From a virus: a DNA stretch of 64,000 nt. The stretch lies in the IMG/VR virus record IMGVR_UViG_3300005532_000006, positions 26,868 to 90,867 of that record. One strand, given 5' to 3'. The position numbers were made by a program, and so were the translations under genes. Below the pieces are notes generated by a model. That model did no database searches. It was not told the origin of the DNA and was given only the letters and a program-made list of their open reading frames with translations. This document shows positions 15,680-24,696 of this stretch, piece by piece; within the stretch, counting starts at the first letter, position 1, and every line of letters starts with the position of its first letter.

Positions 15680-15696
15680 GGAGAGCTTCTCCTCAG

Positions 15697-16032
15697 TTAC
15701 GCCGCCACCCGGCAAGGGATGTGCGAGTAGGCCGACAGGACGCGGGGCGGTGTGTCGGTGGTCGTGACCGTCACCCGGAACAGGTAGATCACCCCGTCAA
15801 GGCAGTTGCCGACATCCTGGCTGACCGTCGTGATGCCGTTGGCTGTGGCGTGGTTCGCGCTGCCGATCAGACGCGAGGCCGGCGCGTTGTCGGTCGCGGT
15901 GCCGAACGGCGTGGCCAGAAGCTCGACATCGACCGAGGCGATCGTCGAGACGCCGAGCATTGCGGTTACGTCGAAGGTGAAGGTATCGACGTCGCCCGGC
16001 TCGATCGGAGAGAAGTCGTTGCCGACAAACAT
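15697..16032 (-). CDS. Hypothetical virion-associated protein
   Basis: A 111-residue protein with Thr/Val-rich beta character (DTFTFDVTAMLGVSTIASVDVELL, VIYLFRVTVTTTDTPPRVLSAYSHIP), similar to Ig-like or fibre-associated folds found among virion surface proteins. Located among secreted and fibre-like genes downstream of the neck genes. Function unassigned. Confidence 0.6.
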   Translation of the reverse strand: MFVGNDFSPIEPGDVDTFTFDVTAMLGVSTIASVDVELLATPFGTATDNAPASRLIGSANHATANGITTVSQDVGNCLDGVIYLFRVTVTTTDTPPRVLSAYSHIPCRVAA

Positions 16033-16046
16033 GCGCGGCCCCTCCT

Positions 16047-16283
16047 CTACTGCGCGAGCAGTCCGCCGATAGCGCCGCCGACGGCGAGGCCGCCGGTCAC
16101 GATGTTGCCGCTGAACAGCCCGGAACCGCTGATCACGGTCGTCCCTTGCGGCTGCGCCACCTGGCAGAACGACAGGCCGCCGTCGTGGCACTTCGCCATG
16201 ACCTCTCCGGTAACCGGGTCTTTGACGGTGTAGGTGCAGCCGGCGAGGGCGAGGAAGCCCGCGAGAGCAAGAGCGTGTTGCAA
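16047..16283 (-). CDS. Small lipoprotein
   Basis: A 78-residue protein with a bacterial lipoprotein signal: a hydrophobic start followed by the lipobox LAGC (LALAGFLALAGCTYTV), so Cys16 would be lipidated. It starts with TTG at 16283, supported by GGGAGG about 9 bases upstream. The mature part has two more cysteines and a Gly-rich C-terminus. In the late operon it could be a spanin-like outer membrane lipoprotein or a superinfection-exclusion protein; neither is shown. Confidence 0.65.
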   Translation of the reverse strand: MQHALALAGFLALAGCTYTVKDPVTGEVMAKCHDGGLSFCQVAQPQGTTVISGSGLFSGNIVTGGLAVGGAIGGLLAQ

Positions 16284-16294
16284 GTTGCCTCCCG

Positions 16295-16399
16295 CTACCG
16301 CGGCGCACCCAGCAGCCAGAACAGGATCAGCCCTTCGACGACGGCGCTGAAGACGCCCGCGGCAAAGCCGGCCATCACGCCGTCGATGAACTTGCGCAT
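16295..16399 (-). CDS. Short membrane protein, possible holin-like
   Basis: A 34-residue ORF, MRKFIDGVMAGFAAG followed by a hydrophobic helix (FSAVVEGLILFWLLG), overlapping the 3' end of the LamG gene by 25 bases. Together with the lipoprotein 11 bases downstream it resembles a compact lysis or membrane cassette. The role is a guess from topology; no endolysin was recognised in the window. Confidence 0.45.
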   Translation of the reverse strand: MRKFIDGVMAGFAAGVFSAVVEGLILFWLLGAPR

Positions 16400-18204
16400 C
16401 GGACCGCCCGTGTTGGGCCGGGCGCGACGACGCGCCGGCCGCTTGCTGGCACGGCCACCGTTCGGCCTGCTCCGATCGCCTTCAGGGTCCGGTTGGCATT
16501 CGCCTGAACCGCCGAGGCGAGGACGCCGAGAATGCCGGCGATGCCCATCGCCGCGACGCCGGTCAGCGGCACAGCATTGGTCGGCACCTGCACGGTGATC
16601 GTGCCAGCCGCGCCGAAAGCCGCTTCGCGTACCAGCGAGGCGACGACGCTGTCGATGATCGACGAAACCGACGCCGTAGCACTCGCCGAGCCGAGTGACC
16701 CATTCCACGAGGCCGAGGCTGCCCCCGCGGTGCCCATAGCCGCGGTTCCAGCGATAGGAATCTGTTCTGCCCTTGCCACTCCCCCGGCAGCGCCAGACGC
16801 GCTTACAGAGCCTCCTACGGCCTCTGGCGAGCCTTCTACCGATCCGGCTCCCGTCGCAGCGGTCGCTGCCGGCAGGGTGAAGGCGTTCGCGAAGCCGAGG
16901 GTTCCCGCTGCCGTCGAGACGCTCGCGCCGGTCAGATCTACTGACGCCGAGCCGCCGGCATCCACATTCAGAACGCCAACGGCGGCCGAAGCCGTGGCCG
17001 CCGGGAGCGTGACAGACTCGGCAGGACCGAATATTCCGCTCGCGCCCAATCCGGTTGCGCCCGATAAGCTATTGCTTGCCGCATCGGAGAGCGAACCCAC
17101 CGCACCCGCCCCGGATTGTCCGGCCAGAGCATTGGCGGCAGATTCGCTCAGCGTACCTGCCGCGCCCGACCCGGCAACGGCTGAGAGGCTGTGCTGGTCG
17201 GCGTCGGCGATGGCCCCAAATGCCCCGGAACCCGCGGCGCTATTGAGTGCTACGGACCCGGCCGTTACGACCGACCCGGCGGCACTGGACCCGCTCGCGC
17301 CCGCGAAGCTGGCGATCTCGGAGAGGCTAAGAGGTTGCGCCGCGGCCGACGCCGACACGGTACCAAGATTGATCAAGACCGACGGGACGAGGCCGCCTAC
17401 CGCACCTGCCGCCGCTACCCCGGTCAGCGGAAAGCTGATAAGCGAGGGTGCCGCAGCACCTAAGATCGACGAAACAACGTCGTCCGGGAATATCAGAAAC
17501 CGGGTCGGGTCCCGCGAGAGTTCTTGCGCGGCCGAGGCCGGGATAGCAACATTGTAGAGAGCGGCAAGCGCCATGGCGTAATCGCCGTCGCCAGCCGACG
17601 AGCCGCCGATGTACATCGTGCCGGCGGTATAGGCGATCGTTCCCGCGACCGCTGTGCCGCTCGATACGGGCGCGCCCTTGTTGTACCAGTTGACCGCGCC
17701 GCCCATCGTCAGGGTGACGACCATCGAGACCACATCGCCGTTCGACGGATTCGGTCCGGAAGTAAAGGCTTCGAATGCCGAACCGTTGTTGTATCCCAGC
17801 TGAATATCCGGGGTGCCATCGTAGATGGTCAACGCGGTAAAGGGAGACGCGTTGGTCGGGTTCGGGTCGAGGCCGAAGATGCGAAAATTGCTGAAGCTCC
17901 GGGCCAGGATGCGGCCAGAGTACAGCAGTGTTCCCTGCGTCGTGACCTGCCACGTCGGCAGGGCGGCCAGAGACCAGTAACCCGTTCCGGCGCTGTTGGC
18001 TTCGACGCCCTCCGGCCCGAGGCTCCGGGATACGGTTCCTGTTGGCGTCAGGTAGACGCCGGACACAAGATCGATAATCTTGTTCCCGACCGGGAAGAAG
18101 CACGCAACCAGCCCCTTCGTAAGCGGGTTGCTCCAGTCGATCTTCGGGACCCCAGGCCGCATCCCTCCGGCGCGGCGCGATTTGAGGGCCAGCGGCGCGA
18201 ACAT
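16375..18204 (-). CDS. LamG-like virion protein with Ala/Gly/Ser repeats (fibre candidate)
   Basis: A 609-residue protein. Residues about 20-245 form a concanavalin/LamG-like domain (TQGTLLYSGRILARSFSNFRIFG, GDVVSMVVTLTMGGAVNWYNKG, AALYNVAIPASAAQELSRDP), typical of carbohydrate-binding virion proteins. Residues about 250-540 are imperfect 25-30-residue Ala/Gly/Ser repeats, a stalk-like region. The C-terminus is basic. Most likely a head or tail surface fibre that contacts host polysaccharide. Confidence 0.7.
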   Translation of the reverse strand: MFAPLALKSRRAGGMRPGVPKIDWSNPLTKGLVACFFPVGNKIIDLVSGVYLTPTGTVSRSLGPEGVEANSAGTGYWSLAALPTWQVTTQGTLLYSGRILARSFSNFRIFGLDPNPTNASPFTALTIYDGTPDIQLGYNNGSAFEAFTSGPNPSNGDVVSMVVTLTMGGAVNWYNKGAPVSSGTAVAGTIAYTAGTMYIGGSSAGDGDYAMALAALYNVAIPASAAQELSRDPTRFLIFPDDVVSSILGAAAPSLISFPLTGVAAAGAVGGLVPSVLINLGTVSASAAAQPLSLSEIASFAGASGSSAAGSVVTAGSVALNSAAGSGAFGAIADADQHSLSAVAGSGAAGTLSESAANALAGQSGAGAVGSLSDAASNSLSGATGLGASGIFGPAESVTLPAATASAAVGVLNVDAGGSASVDLTGASVSTAAGTLGFANAFTLPAATAATGAGSVEGSPEAVGGSVSASGAAGGVARAEQIPIAGTAAMGTAGAASASWNGSLGSASATASVSSIIDSVVASLVREAAFGAAGTITVQVPTNAVPLTGVAAMGIAGILGVLASAVQANANRTLKAIGAGRTVAVPASGRRVVAPGPTRAVRCASSSTA

Positions 18205-18211
18205 CGCTGGC

Positions 18212-18709
18212 CTAGTTGTTCAGGTTGACGTTCTCGGTGATGAACTTCATCACGTTGTTACCCGCAGTACCGGAGAACGTGAGCCCGGTGAAGTTGCCCA
18301 AGATCCACAGGAAGTTCCGCGGCGGCAGCAGGATCGCCGAGACGGATCCCATCATCTTCGTCAAGGCGGTGCCGCTCTCGATCGGGATGATCGCGGCCGG
18401 AGCCCAGGGCGGCGTGTAAGCAGCCTGGACGCCGGCGGTCAGCTGGCCGTCGCCGTAGGTCGTGCCGTCTTCCTGGAGCGGGGCAATCCATAGCGCGATA
18501 TAGGCACCGGCCGATGGCGTGGACGATGCGATCGTGATTTCGACCGACGCGTCGGCGAACATATCAAGGTTCGCGCCGTTCGCGATGGCCGCTCCAGAAG
18601 ACAGCACCACGTCGCCCGAAGGCAGGCTGGTCAGATCGGCGGCGCCGAAACCGCTGGTCCAGGTCAGGCCAGCGCCGTTCCCTGCTGTCCATGCGGTTCG
18701 ATTCGCCAT
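18212..18709 (-). CDS. Virion surface protein, unassigned
   Basis: A 165-residue beta-rich protein (DMFADASVEITIASSTPSAGAYIALWIAP, SAILLPPRNFLWILGNFTGLTFSG) of the type found among decoration and fibre proteins. No charged catalytic motifs. It lies in the block of surface proteins between neck and sheath genes. Confidence 0.55.
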   Translation of the reverse strand: MANRTAWTAGNGAGLTWTSGFGAADLTSLPSGDVVLSSGAAIANGANLDMFADASVEITIASSTPSAGAYIALWIAPLQEDGTTYGDGQLTAGVQAAYTPPWAPAAIIPIESGTALTKMMGSVSAILLPPRNFLWILGNFTGLTFSGTAGNNVMKFITENVNLNN

Positions 18710-18712
18710 GAC

Positions 18713-19237
18713 TTAGGCCCCGTAAGTTCCCAGAGGGATGAGTCCAGCCGCTTCCAGGTCCATGATCGTGATCGGGTCCGCGTAGCCGTTAGCGACGCGC
18801 CACAGCACTGTCGTGTCCGCCATCGCGAGCAATGCCGTGACGTCGGCCGCAACAATCCCGCTGGCGCTATCCGCGGCGAGCGCGTTCAGAAAGTTCTCGA
18901 CCGCGGTACCAGTGGCCGGGTTCGACATCTGAAACGAGGTTATGCTCGGGGTCGAGAGCAGCGTCAGAAGCTCTTTTGCCGCGACCAGCGACTGCGGCTG
19001 CTGCCCGGTCCCGGCGACATAGGTCTGCAACCCCGTCAGTTTGCCCTGGAGGGCGAGATAGGCGATGACCGATCCGATCGGCACATCGACCTTCGATCCG
19101 GCCACGACCCATCCGTTAATGGCATCGGCCTTCTGCTGGTTCGTCATCGAACCAATGAGCGCTGTACCGGTGACCCCGGAAGGTGGCTGCGTCGATGAGT
19201 TCCACGCAGTCTTGAGGGCCGTGTAATCGCGCGGCAT
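18713..19237 (-). CDS. Hypothetical structural-region protein
   Basis: A 174-residue, mostly helical protein (MTNQQKADAINGWVVAG, LVAAKELLTLLSTPSITSF, AVENFLNALAADSASGIVAADVTALLAMADTTV). Its ATG overlaps the upstream stop (TAATG), so it is coupled to the 221-residue protein. Family not recognised. Confidence 0.6.
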   Translation of the reverse strand: MPRDYTALKTAWNSSTQPPSGVTGTALIGSMTNQQKADAINGWVVAGSKVDVPIGSVIAYLALQGKLTGLQTYVAGTGQQPQSLVAAKELLTLLSTPSITSFQMSNPATGTAVENFLNALAADSASGIVAADVTALLAMADTTVLWRVANGYADPITIMDLEAAGLIPLGTYGA

Positions 19238-19902
19238 TAGTTGATCCGCAAGATCGCGCTTGACGAATTGTTGGTCGGCAGCACCAGGGTCAGGGTGCCG
19301 GCGGTGACCTTCTGCTCGCCGCCGAAGTCGCCGACATACACCGCGCGGCCCGCAGCGCCCGCTCGCGTCGAATTGTTGTAGAACATGCAGCCCTGGACAT
19401 CGAGGGTCGCCGAGGCCCAGGACGGGTTCGTGCTCCACGACCAGAACGCCGTGGTTCCCGAAGTCGCCGGGGTGGTGTTGGCGGTCAGCGTCTGGCCGCC
19501 GGCCGTGTATCCGGCACCGGTTGCCTCGTCAGAATTGCCGGTGATGTTCGAATAGTTCGTGGAGGCGGCGCCGTACGTGCCGGCACAGCCGTTCTTGATC
19601 AGCGCGACATTGAACGTGTCGCCGGCGCAGGTCAGCGTCGTGCCGCTGTTGGTCGCGGTCGCGGCCTGCGACAGGGTGAGGGTCGTCGAGGTCGGGAGGT
19701 CGGCGATGAACGTGTTCGCCGGGATGCCCGTGCCGGAAATCGCCATGCCGCGGCAGAGATTGGCCGGCGACGACAGCGACGTTACCCCGGTGCTCGTGTT
19801 CGTCGTGTTGCCCGTCGGGGTTTGCGACCCGGTAAAGCAGTGCATGCCTTGGGCAAGTTCCTGCTTGAAGCTGGTCGGGAAAGCGGTGGTCGTTCCGGCC
19901 AT
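19237..19902 (-). CDS. Virion protein with Thr/Ser-rich beta structure
   Basis: A 221-residue Thr/Ser/Asn-rich protein (SGTGIPANTFIADLPTSTTLTLSQ, TLTLVLPTNNSSSAILRIN). The block GMAISGTGIPANTFIA is a common motif of phage fibre and head-fibre proteins. It follows directly on the 189-residue gene and is coupled to its downstream neighbour by TAATG. Likely a surface or adaptor component. Confidence 0.6.
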   Translation of the reverse strand: MAGTTTAFPTSFKQELAQGMHCFTGSQTPTGNTTNTSTGVTSLSSPANLCRGMAISGTGIPANTFIADLPTSTTLTLSQAATATNSGTTLTCAGDTFNVALIKNGCAGTYGAASTNYSNITGNSDEATGAGYTAGGQTLTANTTPATSGTTAFWSWSTNPSWASATLDVQGCMFYNNSTRAGAAGRAVYVGDFGGEQKVTAGTLTLVLPTNNSSSAILRIN

Positions 19903-20472
19903 TTACGCCTCCGCCGCAGAGGGATGGGCGCCCGGATGGCGCGCCGCCTTGAAGGCGAGGACGCTTGGGTGCCGTGGATCGTGGTCCGGGTTCGGAACGG
20001 CCCTACCGTCGGCAGCGATGTTGTGCCCGTTGGCGTGCCAGTCGCGCTCGATATCGACGACGGAGGAAAAGTCCATCAGCAATCGATCGCGCAGCATCGC
20101 CCGCACCTCTTCCTTGTCGAAGTGCGCGAACAGATCAGGATGAAGCTTGGCCTCATCCACGACAGCCTCAACGCACGCATCGACGTCGATGTGGTCGTGC
20201 ACCGCCGCGTGCGGCGCACCGTCGAGCCGGGCATGACCGTGCTCTGCCACTGCGGCGCGCTCTTTGTCCTGCACGGTTTGGTGATGGCTCTTCAGCACCT
20301 TGTAGAGATTGCGCTCCAGGTCGTCCCGGGCCTCGCGGATCTCGATCGCCTTGGCCAACGCGCTCTTCTCGTCGACCTCGATCAGGTGGTTGGCGATCAT
20401 CCAAGCCGTCATCCGCGCCCATTTTTCGGGCGGGTGCGGGCCGTAATCCGTGGTCAGGACGCCGACTTGCAT
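19903..20472 (-). CDS. Hypothetical protein, His/Asp-rich
   Basis: A 189-residue protein, helical and charged (WARMTAWMIANHLIEVDEKSALAKAIEIREARDDLERNLYK) with an unusually His-rich middle (residues 75-95 and 140-185). Its N-terminus MQVGVLTTDYGPHPPEKWA is conserved-looking. Possibly a metal-binding or internal virion protein. No family recognised. Confidence 0.55.
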   Translation of the reverse strand: MQVGVLTTDYGPHPPEKWARMTAWMIANHLIEVDEKSALAKAIEIREARDDLERNLYKVLKSHHQTVQDKERAAVAEHGHARLDGAPHAAVHDHIDVDACVEAVVDEAKLHPDLFAHFDKEEVRAMLRDRLLMDFSSVVDIERDWHANGHNIAADGRAVPNPDHDPRHPSVLAFKAARHPGAHPSAAEA

Positions 20473-20481
20473 GGTCTGGCC

Positions 20482-21387
20482 TCAATTGGTGAAGGTGATC
20501 GAGGGTGCCGTACCGAGGGTGCTGTTGCCCATCTCGGTCTGGCTTTCCATGACGATGATCTCCGCCGCCGCTATCGTTTGCGTCGTGGCGTAGTCGCACT
20601 CGACCCCGATGATGCGGCGATAAAGGTTCGCCTTTTCCGGATCGTCGAGCCAGTGGTCGGCGCCCATCGTGATGCGCATGCCGGAGCCGTCGGCGAGGGT
20701 CACCCACTCGATGCAGCCGGCGGTGAATTGCGCACTCAGTGCCTGCCGGAGCGGGATGCCGATCTGGTCGCGCAAGGCGGGGGTCGGGGTCCACACGTGC
20801 AGGTCGACCATCTGCGCCTGGCGCGAGATTTCGCGGATCGCGGTGCCGGTCACGCCGATGCGGCCGATGATCGAAAACGCGGCCGGGATCGTGATGACCT
20901 CTCCCACTGCGGACGCGGGAGTGGCGGCGTTGATGAGAGCCGCGAGGGAAGCGGCGATGGTGTTCAGCGTATCGGATGGGGTCGTCTGGTAGACGAAGCC
21001 CTGATAGGCGGTGCCGAACCCGACGATGGCGGCGACGTTCTGAACAGCGCCGTTCGCTCCCGGCGCCGCGCCGCCGATGGTCAGCGTATCGCCCGCGACG
21101 GTGATCGTCAGCGTCGCGGTTGGGCGCGACAGTTCCTGCCACTTGGCTGGGTTGCGGGTGAGGTTCCGGAACCCGTTCGGGACTGGGTAGATCGAGATCA
21201 GCGCCTGTGGGTTGGCGGCGCTGTAGCTGGCGGCGATGCCGTTGAGGGTCGCTTCCGTGGGCCAGCCGTTGCCGATCGCAATCAGGGTGTTCGGCACGAC
21301 CGTCGAAAGACCGCCGCCGCTGGGGATGCCCAATGCCGTCAGCGCGATCGATTTGAGCGCGTTGCAGACATCGACGAGGTCTGCCAT
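20482..21387 (-). CDS. Tail terminator-like neck protein with inserted Ig-like domain
   Basis: A 301-residue protein. The N-terminus (MADLVDVCNALKSIALTAL) and C-terminus (LYRRIIGVECDYATTQTIAA) follow the pattern of neck proteins that cap tails. The middle (about 88-175) holds the expansion domain seen in many phage virion proteins (ATLTITVAGDTLTIGG, then DTLNTIAASLAALINAATPA). The same type of insert is present in the sheath protein of this phage. It lies between head-tail connectors and surface genes, which fits a tail terminator. Confidence 0.6.
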   Translation of the reverse strand: MADLVDVCNALKSIALTALGIPSGGGLSTVVPNTLIAIGNGWPTEATLNGIAASYSAANPQALISIYPVPNGFRNLTRNPAKWQELSRPTATLTITVAGDTLTIGGAAPGANGAVQNVAAIVGFGTAYQGFVYQTTPSDTLNTIAASLAALINAATPASAVGEVITIPAAFSIIGRIGVTGTAIREISRQAQMVDLHVWTPTPALRDQIGIPLRQALSAQFTAGCIEWVTLADGSGMRITMGADHWLDDPEKANLYRRIIGVECDYATTQTIAAAEIIVMESQTEMGNSTLGTAPSITFTN

Positions 21388-21402
21388 GCGCGCTCCGTCA
21401 CG

Positions 21403-21765
21403 TTACGCGGTCAGCAGCTCGGCCCGAATGTCGTAGCCGAGGGCGGTCCAGTAAGGCGCCTCGATCTGGTAGCGCAGCCCCTGATCGTCGGTCACGACAT
21501 CAGTTTGTCGAAGCGACCCGAGGGGAAGCGCAGGGGTGACCGGAAGAAAGATTTTCCACAGGGTGCGGCCCTCGGCATCCGAGGGGACGCGCGCATCGGG
21601 TCGGGTACCGTGCCGGTCGAACTGGATGCTCGCCGGGATGTTGCTGGCGATGACCGTCTCGTTGGCCTCTTCGAGGCCGAGATAGCCGGCGTCGCCCGAG
21701 GTCGTGGCAAGCGCCGGCCGGGTGATCGTGACGGTGCGGTCGTAGAGCGCCTGCGGGTCGGCCAC
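21403..21765 (-). CDS. Head-tail stopper-like protein
   Basis: A 120-residue protein with the pattern of stopper/joining proteins: MADPQALYDRTVTITRP at the N-terminus, GRTLWKIFLPVTPALPLG in the middle and QTDVVTDDQGLRYQIEAPYWT at the end, the last being the common V-x-D-x-G-x-R-Y-x-V strand pair. It follows the connector gene and precedes the terminator-like gene, the canonical neck order. Confidence 0.65.
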   Translation of the reverse strand: MADPQALYDRTVTITRPALATTSGDAGYLGLEEANETVIASNIPASIQFDRHGTRPDARVPSDAEGRTLWKIFLPVTPALPLGSLRQTDVVTDDQGLRYQIEAPYWTALGYDIRAELLTA

Positions 21766-22227
21766 TTATTCGACCTCGTCGATCTCGGCCTGGGTTTCCG
21801 GTCCTACGGGTGCCACCGGGAGAAAATCGTCCGTCATGCCGATGTTGAAGTTCGGCGGCACGCGATCGCTGTCCTGCGTCTGCTGCGCCTTGTCGGAAAT
21901 GCTGATGCCGCCGGCGTACGGCATGCCGCCCCCGCGGGCTGCCGCGAGGTTCTTGTATTCGGCGGCCATGGCGCGGTAGGCCTTTGCGCGCTGGCTGTAG
22001 GCGATTTTCGTTTGCCCCGCCGACTGATCGGCAAGCGAGGAGAATTTTGCGGCCACTTGGGAGCAGGCCATCGCGGCGGCGCCGTACACCGTCGGCACCT
22101 GCGTCAGATCGAATGCGATCTCTTCATCCTGCAGCAGCGGATTTGTCGAGTTGGTGTCGCCGATCAGCAGGCGCACTTGGTCTTTCTGCGACGAACCGAC
22201 CCCAACCGCATTGTAGGACCAAGTCAT
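21766..22227 (-). CDS. Head-tail connector (gp6/adaptor-like) protein
   Basis: A 153-residue, largely helical protein (KDQVRLLIGDTNSTNPLLQDEEIAFDLTQ, residues 15-43; AAAMACSQVAAKFSSLADQSAG, residues 50-71). Resemblance to connector adaptors lies in the pattern DxVRxLIGDTD-x-x-x-x-LLxDEEI. It stands right after the large secreted beta-helix gene. The C-terminus is acidic. Confidence 0.75.
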   Translation of the reverse strand: MTWSYNAVGVGSSQKDQVRLLIGDTNSTNPLLQDEEIAFDLTQVPTVYGAAAMACSQVAAKFSSLADQSAGQTKIAYSQRAKAYRAMAAEYKNLAAARGGGMPYAGGISISDKAQQTQDSDRVPPNFNIGMTDDFLPVAPVGPETQAEIDEVE

Positions 22228-24696
22228 CTACTGAAAATTCCCGATGACGCAAAGCTGGCCGGCCGCGCCATTGCCGCCGGCACCACCGGTCGCGCTGTAG
22301 CCGCCGGCTCCGCCGCCGCCGCCGTAATTCCCGCCAACACCGCCGTTGCCGCCGGTCGCCGAGTTCTGCACGCCGCCGCCGCCGCCGCCGCCGCCGCCGG
22401 GGCTGATCGCCGTTGTGCCGCCGACACCATTGCCGCCAGCGCCACCGGTGCCGCCGGTCACCGCAGCCGTCGAGCCGCCGCCACCGCCGCCGCCCGATCC
22501 GTGCGAACCAGAACCGCCCGCGGTTGGGGAAGCGCCGCCGGTTCCGCCAGTGCCGCCCGCAGTGCTGTCCTGCGCCGCGCCGCCAGCCTGACCGTTGATG
22601 CCGCTGCCGGCCGTCCCGACGCTACCGCCATCGGATGCGCCGCCGCCAGCGCCGCCTTGATTGGAGCCGGATTGGGCACCGCCGGCCGCGCCCGCGCCAT
22701 GCGGACCGCCAGCACCGCCAGCACCGGCCGCGGCATAGCCGACCTGATCGTTGGTCCCGCCCGATCCGCCATTGTGGCCGGTCGTTCCGGTGCCGCCGGA
22801 ACCGCCAGATCCCGCAGCGCCTGCCGCTGTCCCGCCGCCGCCGCCATTGGCGACAACGACGGTGCTGTCCCATGTCGTTGCGCCGCCAGCCGTCCCGTTC
22901 CCGGACGGGGCTCCCCCAGCCCCGCCGCTGCCGATGACGATGGCCTTGCTGGTGCCTGAGGCATACGCGAGCGACGCGGCGCGGTACTCGCCGCCGCCGC
23001 CCGGCCCGCCGATAGAAACGCCGCCGTTCGAGCCGGCTCCGCCGCCGCCGCCGCCAATCGCCTCGACGGTGATGTTCGAGCCGTCGCTGTTCTTGTTGAA
23101 CGTCGCCGAGGAGGTAAAGCACACCGTCTGGCGCGTGTAGCCGAGGAAAGGACCGCCGCCGCCGAACAGGGAGATCATGCCGCCGCTCGACAGCGGGGTG
23201 CCGCCGCTTGCGAACTCGACCGCGCCCATCGCCGTTGGGCTGCTGCGCGTCGTGCCGAAGAAATCGACGCTCGGTGCCGCGAACCCGCCCGCTGCGCCAA
23301 TCGCCGGCGATCCTGCCTGAAGATGGAAATTCGCCACGCTGGTGAAGCCGGGGCTGGTCAGCTTCGGGTCGCCGGTAATGTCGTTCGCGCCCGTGACCGC
23401 TGCGCCCGCCCCCTGGAAACGGTCGTTGTAATTGCCGCCGAGAGTGCCGGTCCCGAGCGAACCTATCGTGTAATTGTCGGTAGTGTTCTTCGAATAAAGG
23501 ATATTCGCGAAGTAGCGGGCCGAGTTGTTGTTGCTGTCCACTTCGCCGTTGGCCGAGCACGGCGCGGCGCAGCCGGATTGCAGCGCGCCCGTCCCGTTCG
23601 GCGACTGCTGGTTCTCATAGACCGTATTGTAGACGAGATCGCAGGCGGCGGGCGCGCCGGATACCGCCGTCACGTTGATGCAGTGCGCCCCGTCGCCGGA
23701 GTTTCCGGTCAGGATGTTGTTCATGATCAGGACCGACCCGGTATAGGTCGAGGTCCCGCCGATGATGATGCCGTTGCCATCCGAACGATGGCCGGTCTGC
23801 GTCTCGGTGACCTGCTCGTTGTTGTTGTACGACCAGTTGCCGACGACGCAGATGTGATAGAGGTTGCCCGACGTATCGTCCGGGCAGGTCATGCCGGGAC
23901 TGCTGTCGAGCGCCAAGGGGAGAGATGAAATCCCGGAGCCGCCTGCCGGCGAATAGTAGGCGTTGTCGTGCGCCGCGTTGTAGGCGTAGATCAGGTAGTC
24001 CTGCGGCGCGCCACCACCGTTGGACGCTCCCTCGATGCCCGAGGAGCCGTGAAAGTAGACCTCGACCCCTTCAACCGTGATGTGGTGCCCGTAGGCGCCA
24101 ACGGCGTTGCCGTTGCAGATGAAGGCCGAGGGGTTGGCGACGCACGCCGCGAGATTGTCGGCATAGCCGCCGCCGAGGATCGTATTCGCCTGATCGTCGC
24201 CGCCGTAGATTTTCCAGCAGCTCGACACGCAGGTCGGGCCGTGCAGCGGGTTGCCGAGGATCGAGATATAATTCACGCCCTCGACTTCTATGCCGTAGAA
24301 GAGGACGTGGTTGTTGCTGGCGCTCGGGCCGTTGAGGCGGGAAATCGTGACGACGTTGCCGCCGGCACAGCCATCGGCGGCGCGTACGGAAAGCTTGATC
24401 GGGTTGCCGGATGTCCCGCTTGGCGAGCCTGAGCTGCCGCCGAAATGCACGACGCGCTGATCCGAAGCCCCGCCGGTCTGGCCGTTTTCGAACGTCCCGT
24501 CATACGTCGCGGTGTCATCGACGCACACCGTATCGCCCGCGACCGCGGCCGAGATGCCTTTCCAGATGTGTTGGAACGGGCTTCCGGAGGTGCCGGGGTT
24601 GCTGTCGGAGCCGGTCTGCTGGACGTGGTAGACCGTCGCCCAGGCCGGGCTCGACACCAGCGCGAAGAGCGCGGCGGCGAGAACGATGCGCCGCAT
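22228..24696 (-). CDS. Secreted right-handed beta-helix protein with polyglycine C-terminus
   Basis: An 822-residue protein with a signal peptide (MRRIVLAAALFALVSSPAWA). Residues about 25-510 form a parallel beta-helix (repeats such as HITVEGVEVYFHGSSGIEG and VLIMNNILTGNSGDG), as in pectate-lyase-like depolymerases and adhesins. Residues about 520-822 are strongly Gly-rich (GGxGG, GGAGG runs) and should pack as polyglycine helices like T-even gp38-type adhesin tips. A signal peptide on such a protein inside a virion operon is odd; it may be a lysogenic-conversion surface protein. The ATG at 24696 overlaps the upstream stop. Confidence 0.7.
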   Translation of the reverse strand: MRRIVLAAALFALVSSPAWATVYHVQQTGSDSNPGTSGSPFQHIWKGISAAVAGDTVCVDDTATYDGTFENGQTGGASDQRVVHFGGSSGSPSGTSGNPIKLSVRAADGCAGGNVVTISRLNGPSASNNHVLFYGIEVEGVNYISILGNPLHGPTCVSSCWKIYGGDDQANTILGGGYADNLAACVANPSAFICNGNAVGAYGHHITVEGVEVYFHGSSGIEGASNGGGAPQDYLIYAYNAAHDNAYYSPAGGSGISSLPLALDSSPGMTCPDDTSGNLYHICVVGNWSYNNNEQVTETQTGHRSDGNGIIIGGTSTYTGSVLIMNNILTGNSGDGAHCINVTAVSGAPAACDLVYNTVYENQQSPNGTGALQSGCAAPCSANGEVDSNNNSARYFANILYSKNTTDNYTIGSLGTGTLGGNYNDRFQGAGAAVTGANDITGDPKLTSPGFTSVANFHLQAGSPAIGAAGGFAAPSVDFFGTTRSSPTAMGAVEFASGGTPLSSGGMISLFGGGGPFLGYTRQTVCFTSSATFNKNSDGSNITVEAIGGGGGGAGSNGGVSIGGPGGGGEYRAASLAYASGTSKAIVIGSGGAGGAPSGNGTAGGATTWDSTVVVANGGGGGTAAGAAGSGGSGGTGTTGHNGGSGGTNDQVGYAAAGAGGAGGPHGAGAAGGAQSGSNQGGAGGGASDGGSVGTAGSGINGQAGGAAQDSTAGGTGGTGGASPTAGGSGSHGSGGGGGGGSTAAVTGGTGGAGGNGVGGTTAISPGGGGGGGGGVQNSATGGNGGVGGNYGGGGGAGGYSATGGAGGNGAAGQLCVIGNFQ

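Noticed and set aside
22346-23140. Long proline-rich frames opposite the beta-helix protein.
   Set aside because: They are the antisense reading of Gly-rich codons of the 822-residue protein; no start signals or domains.
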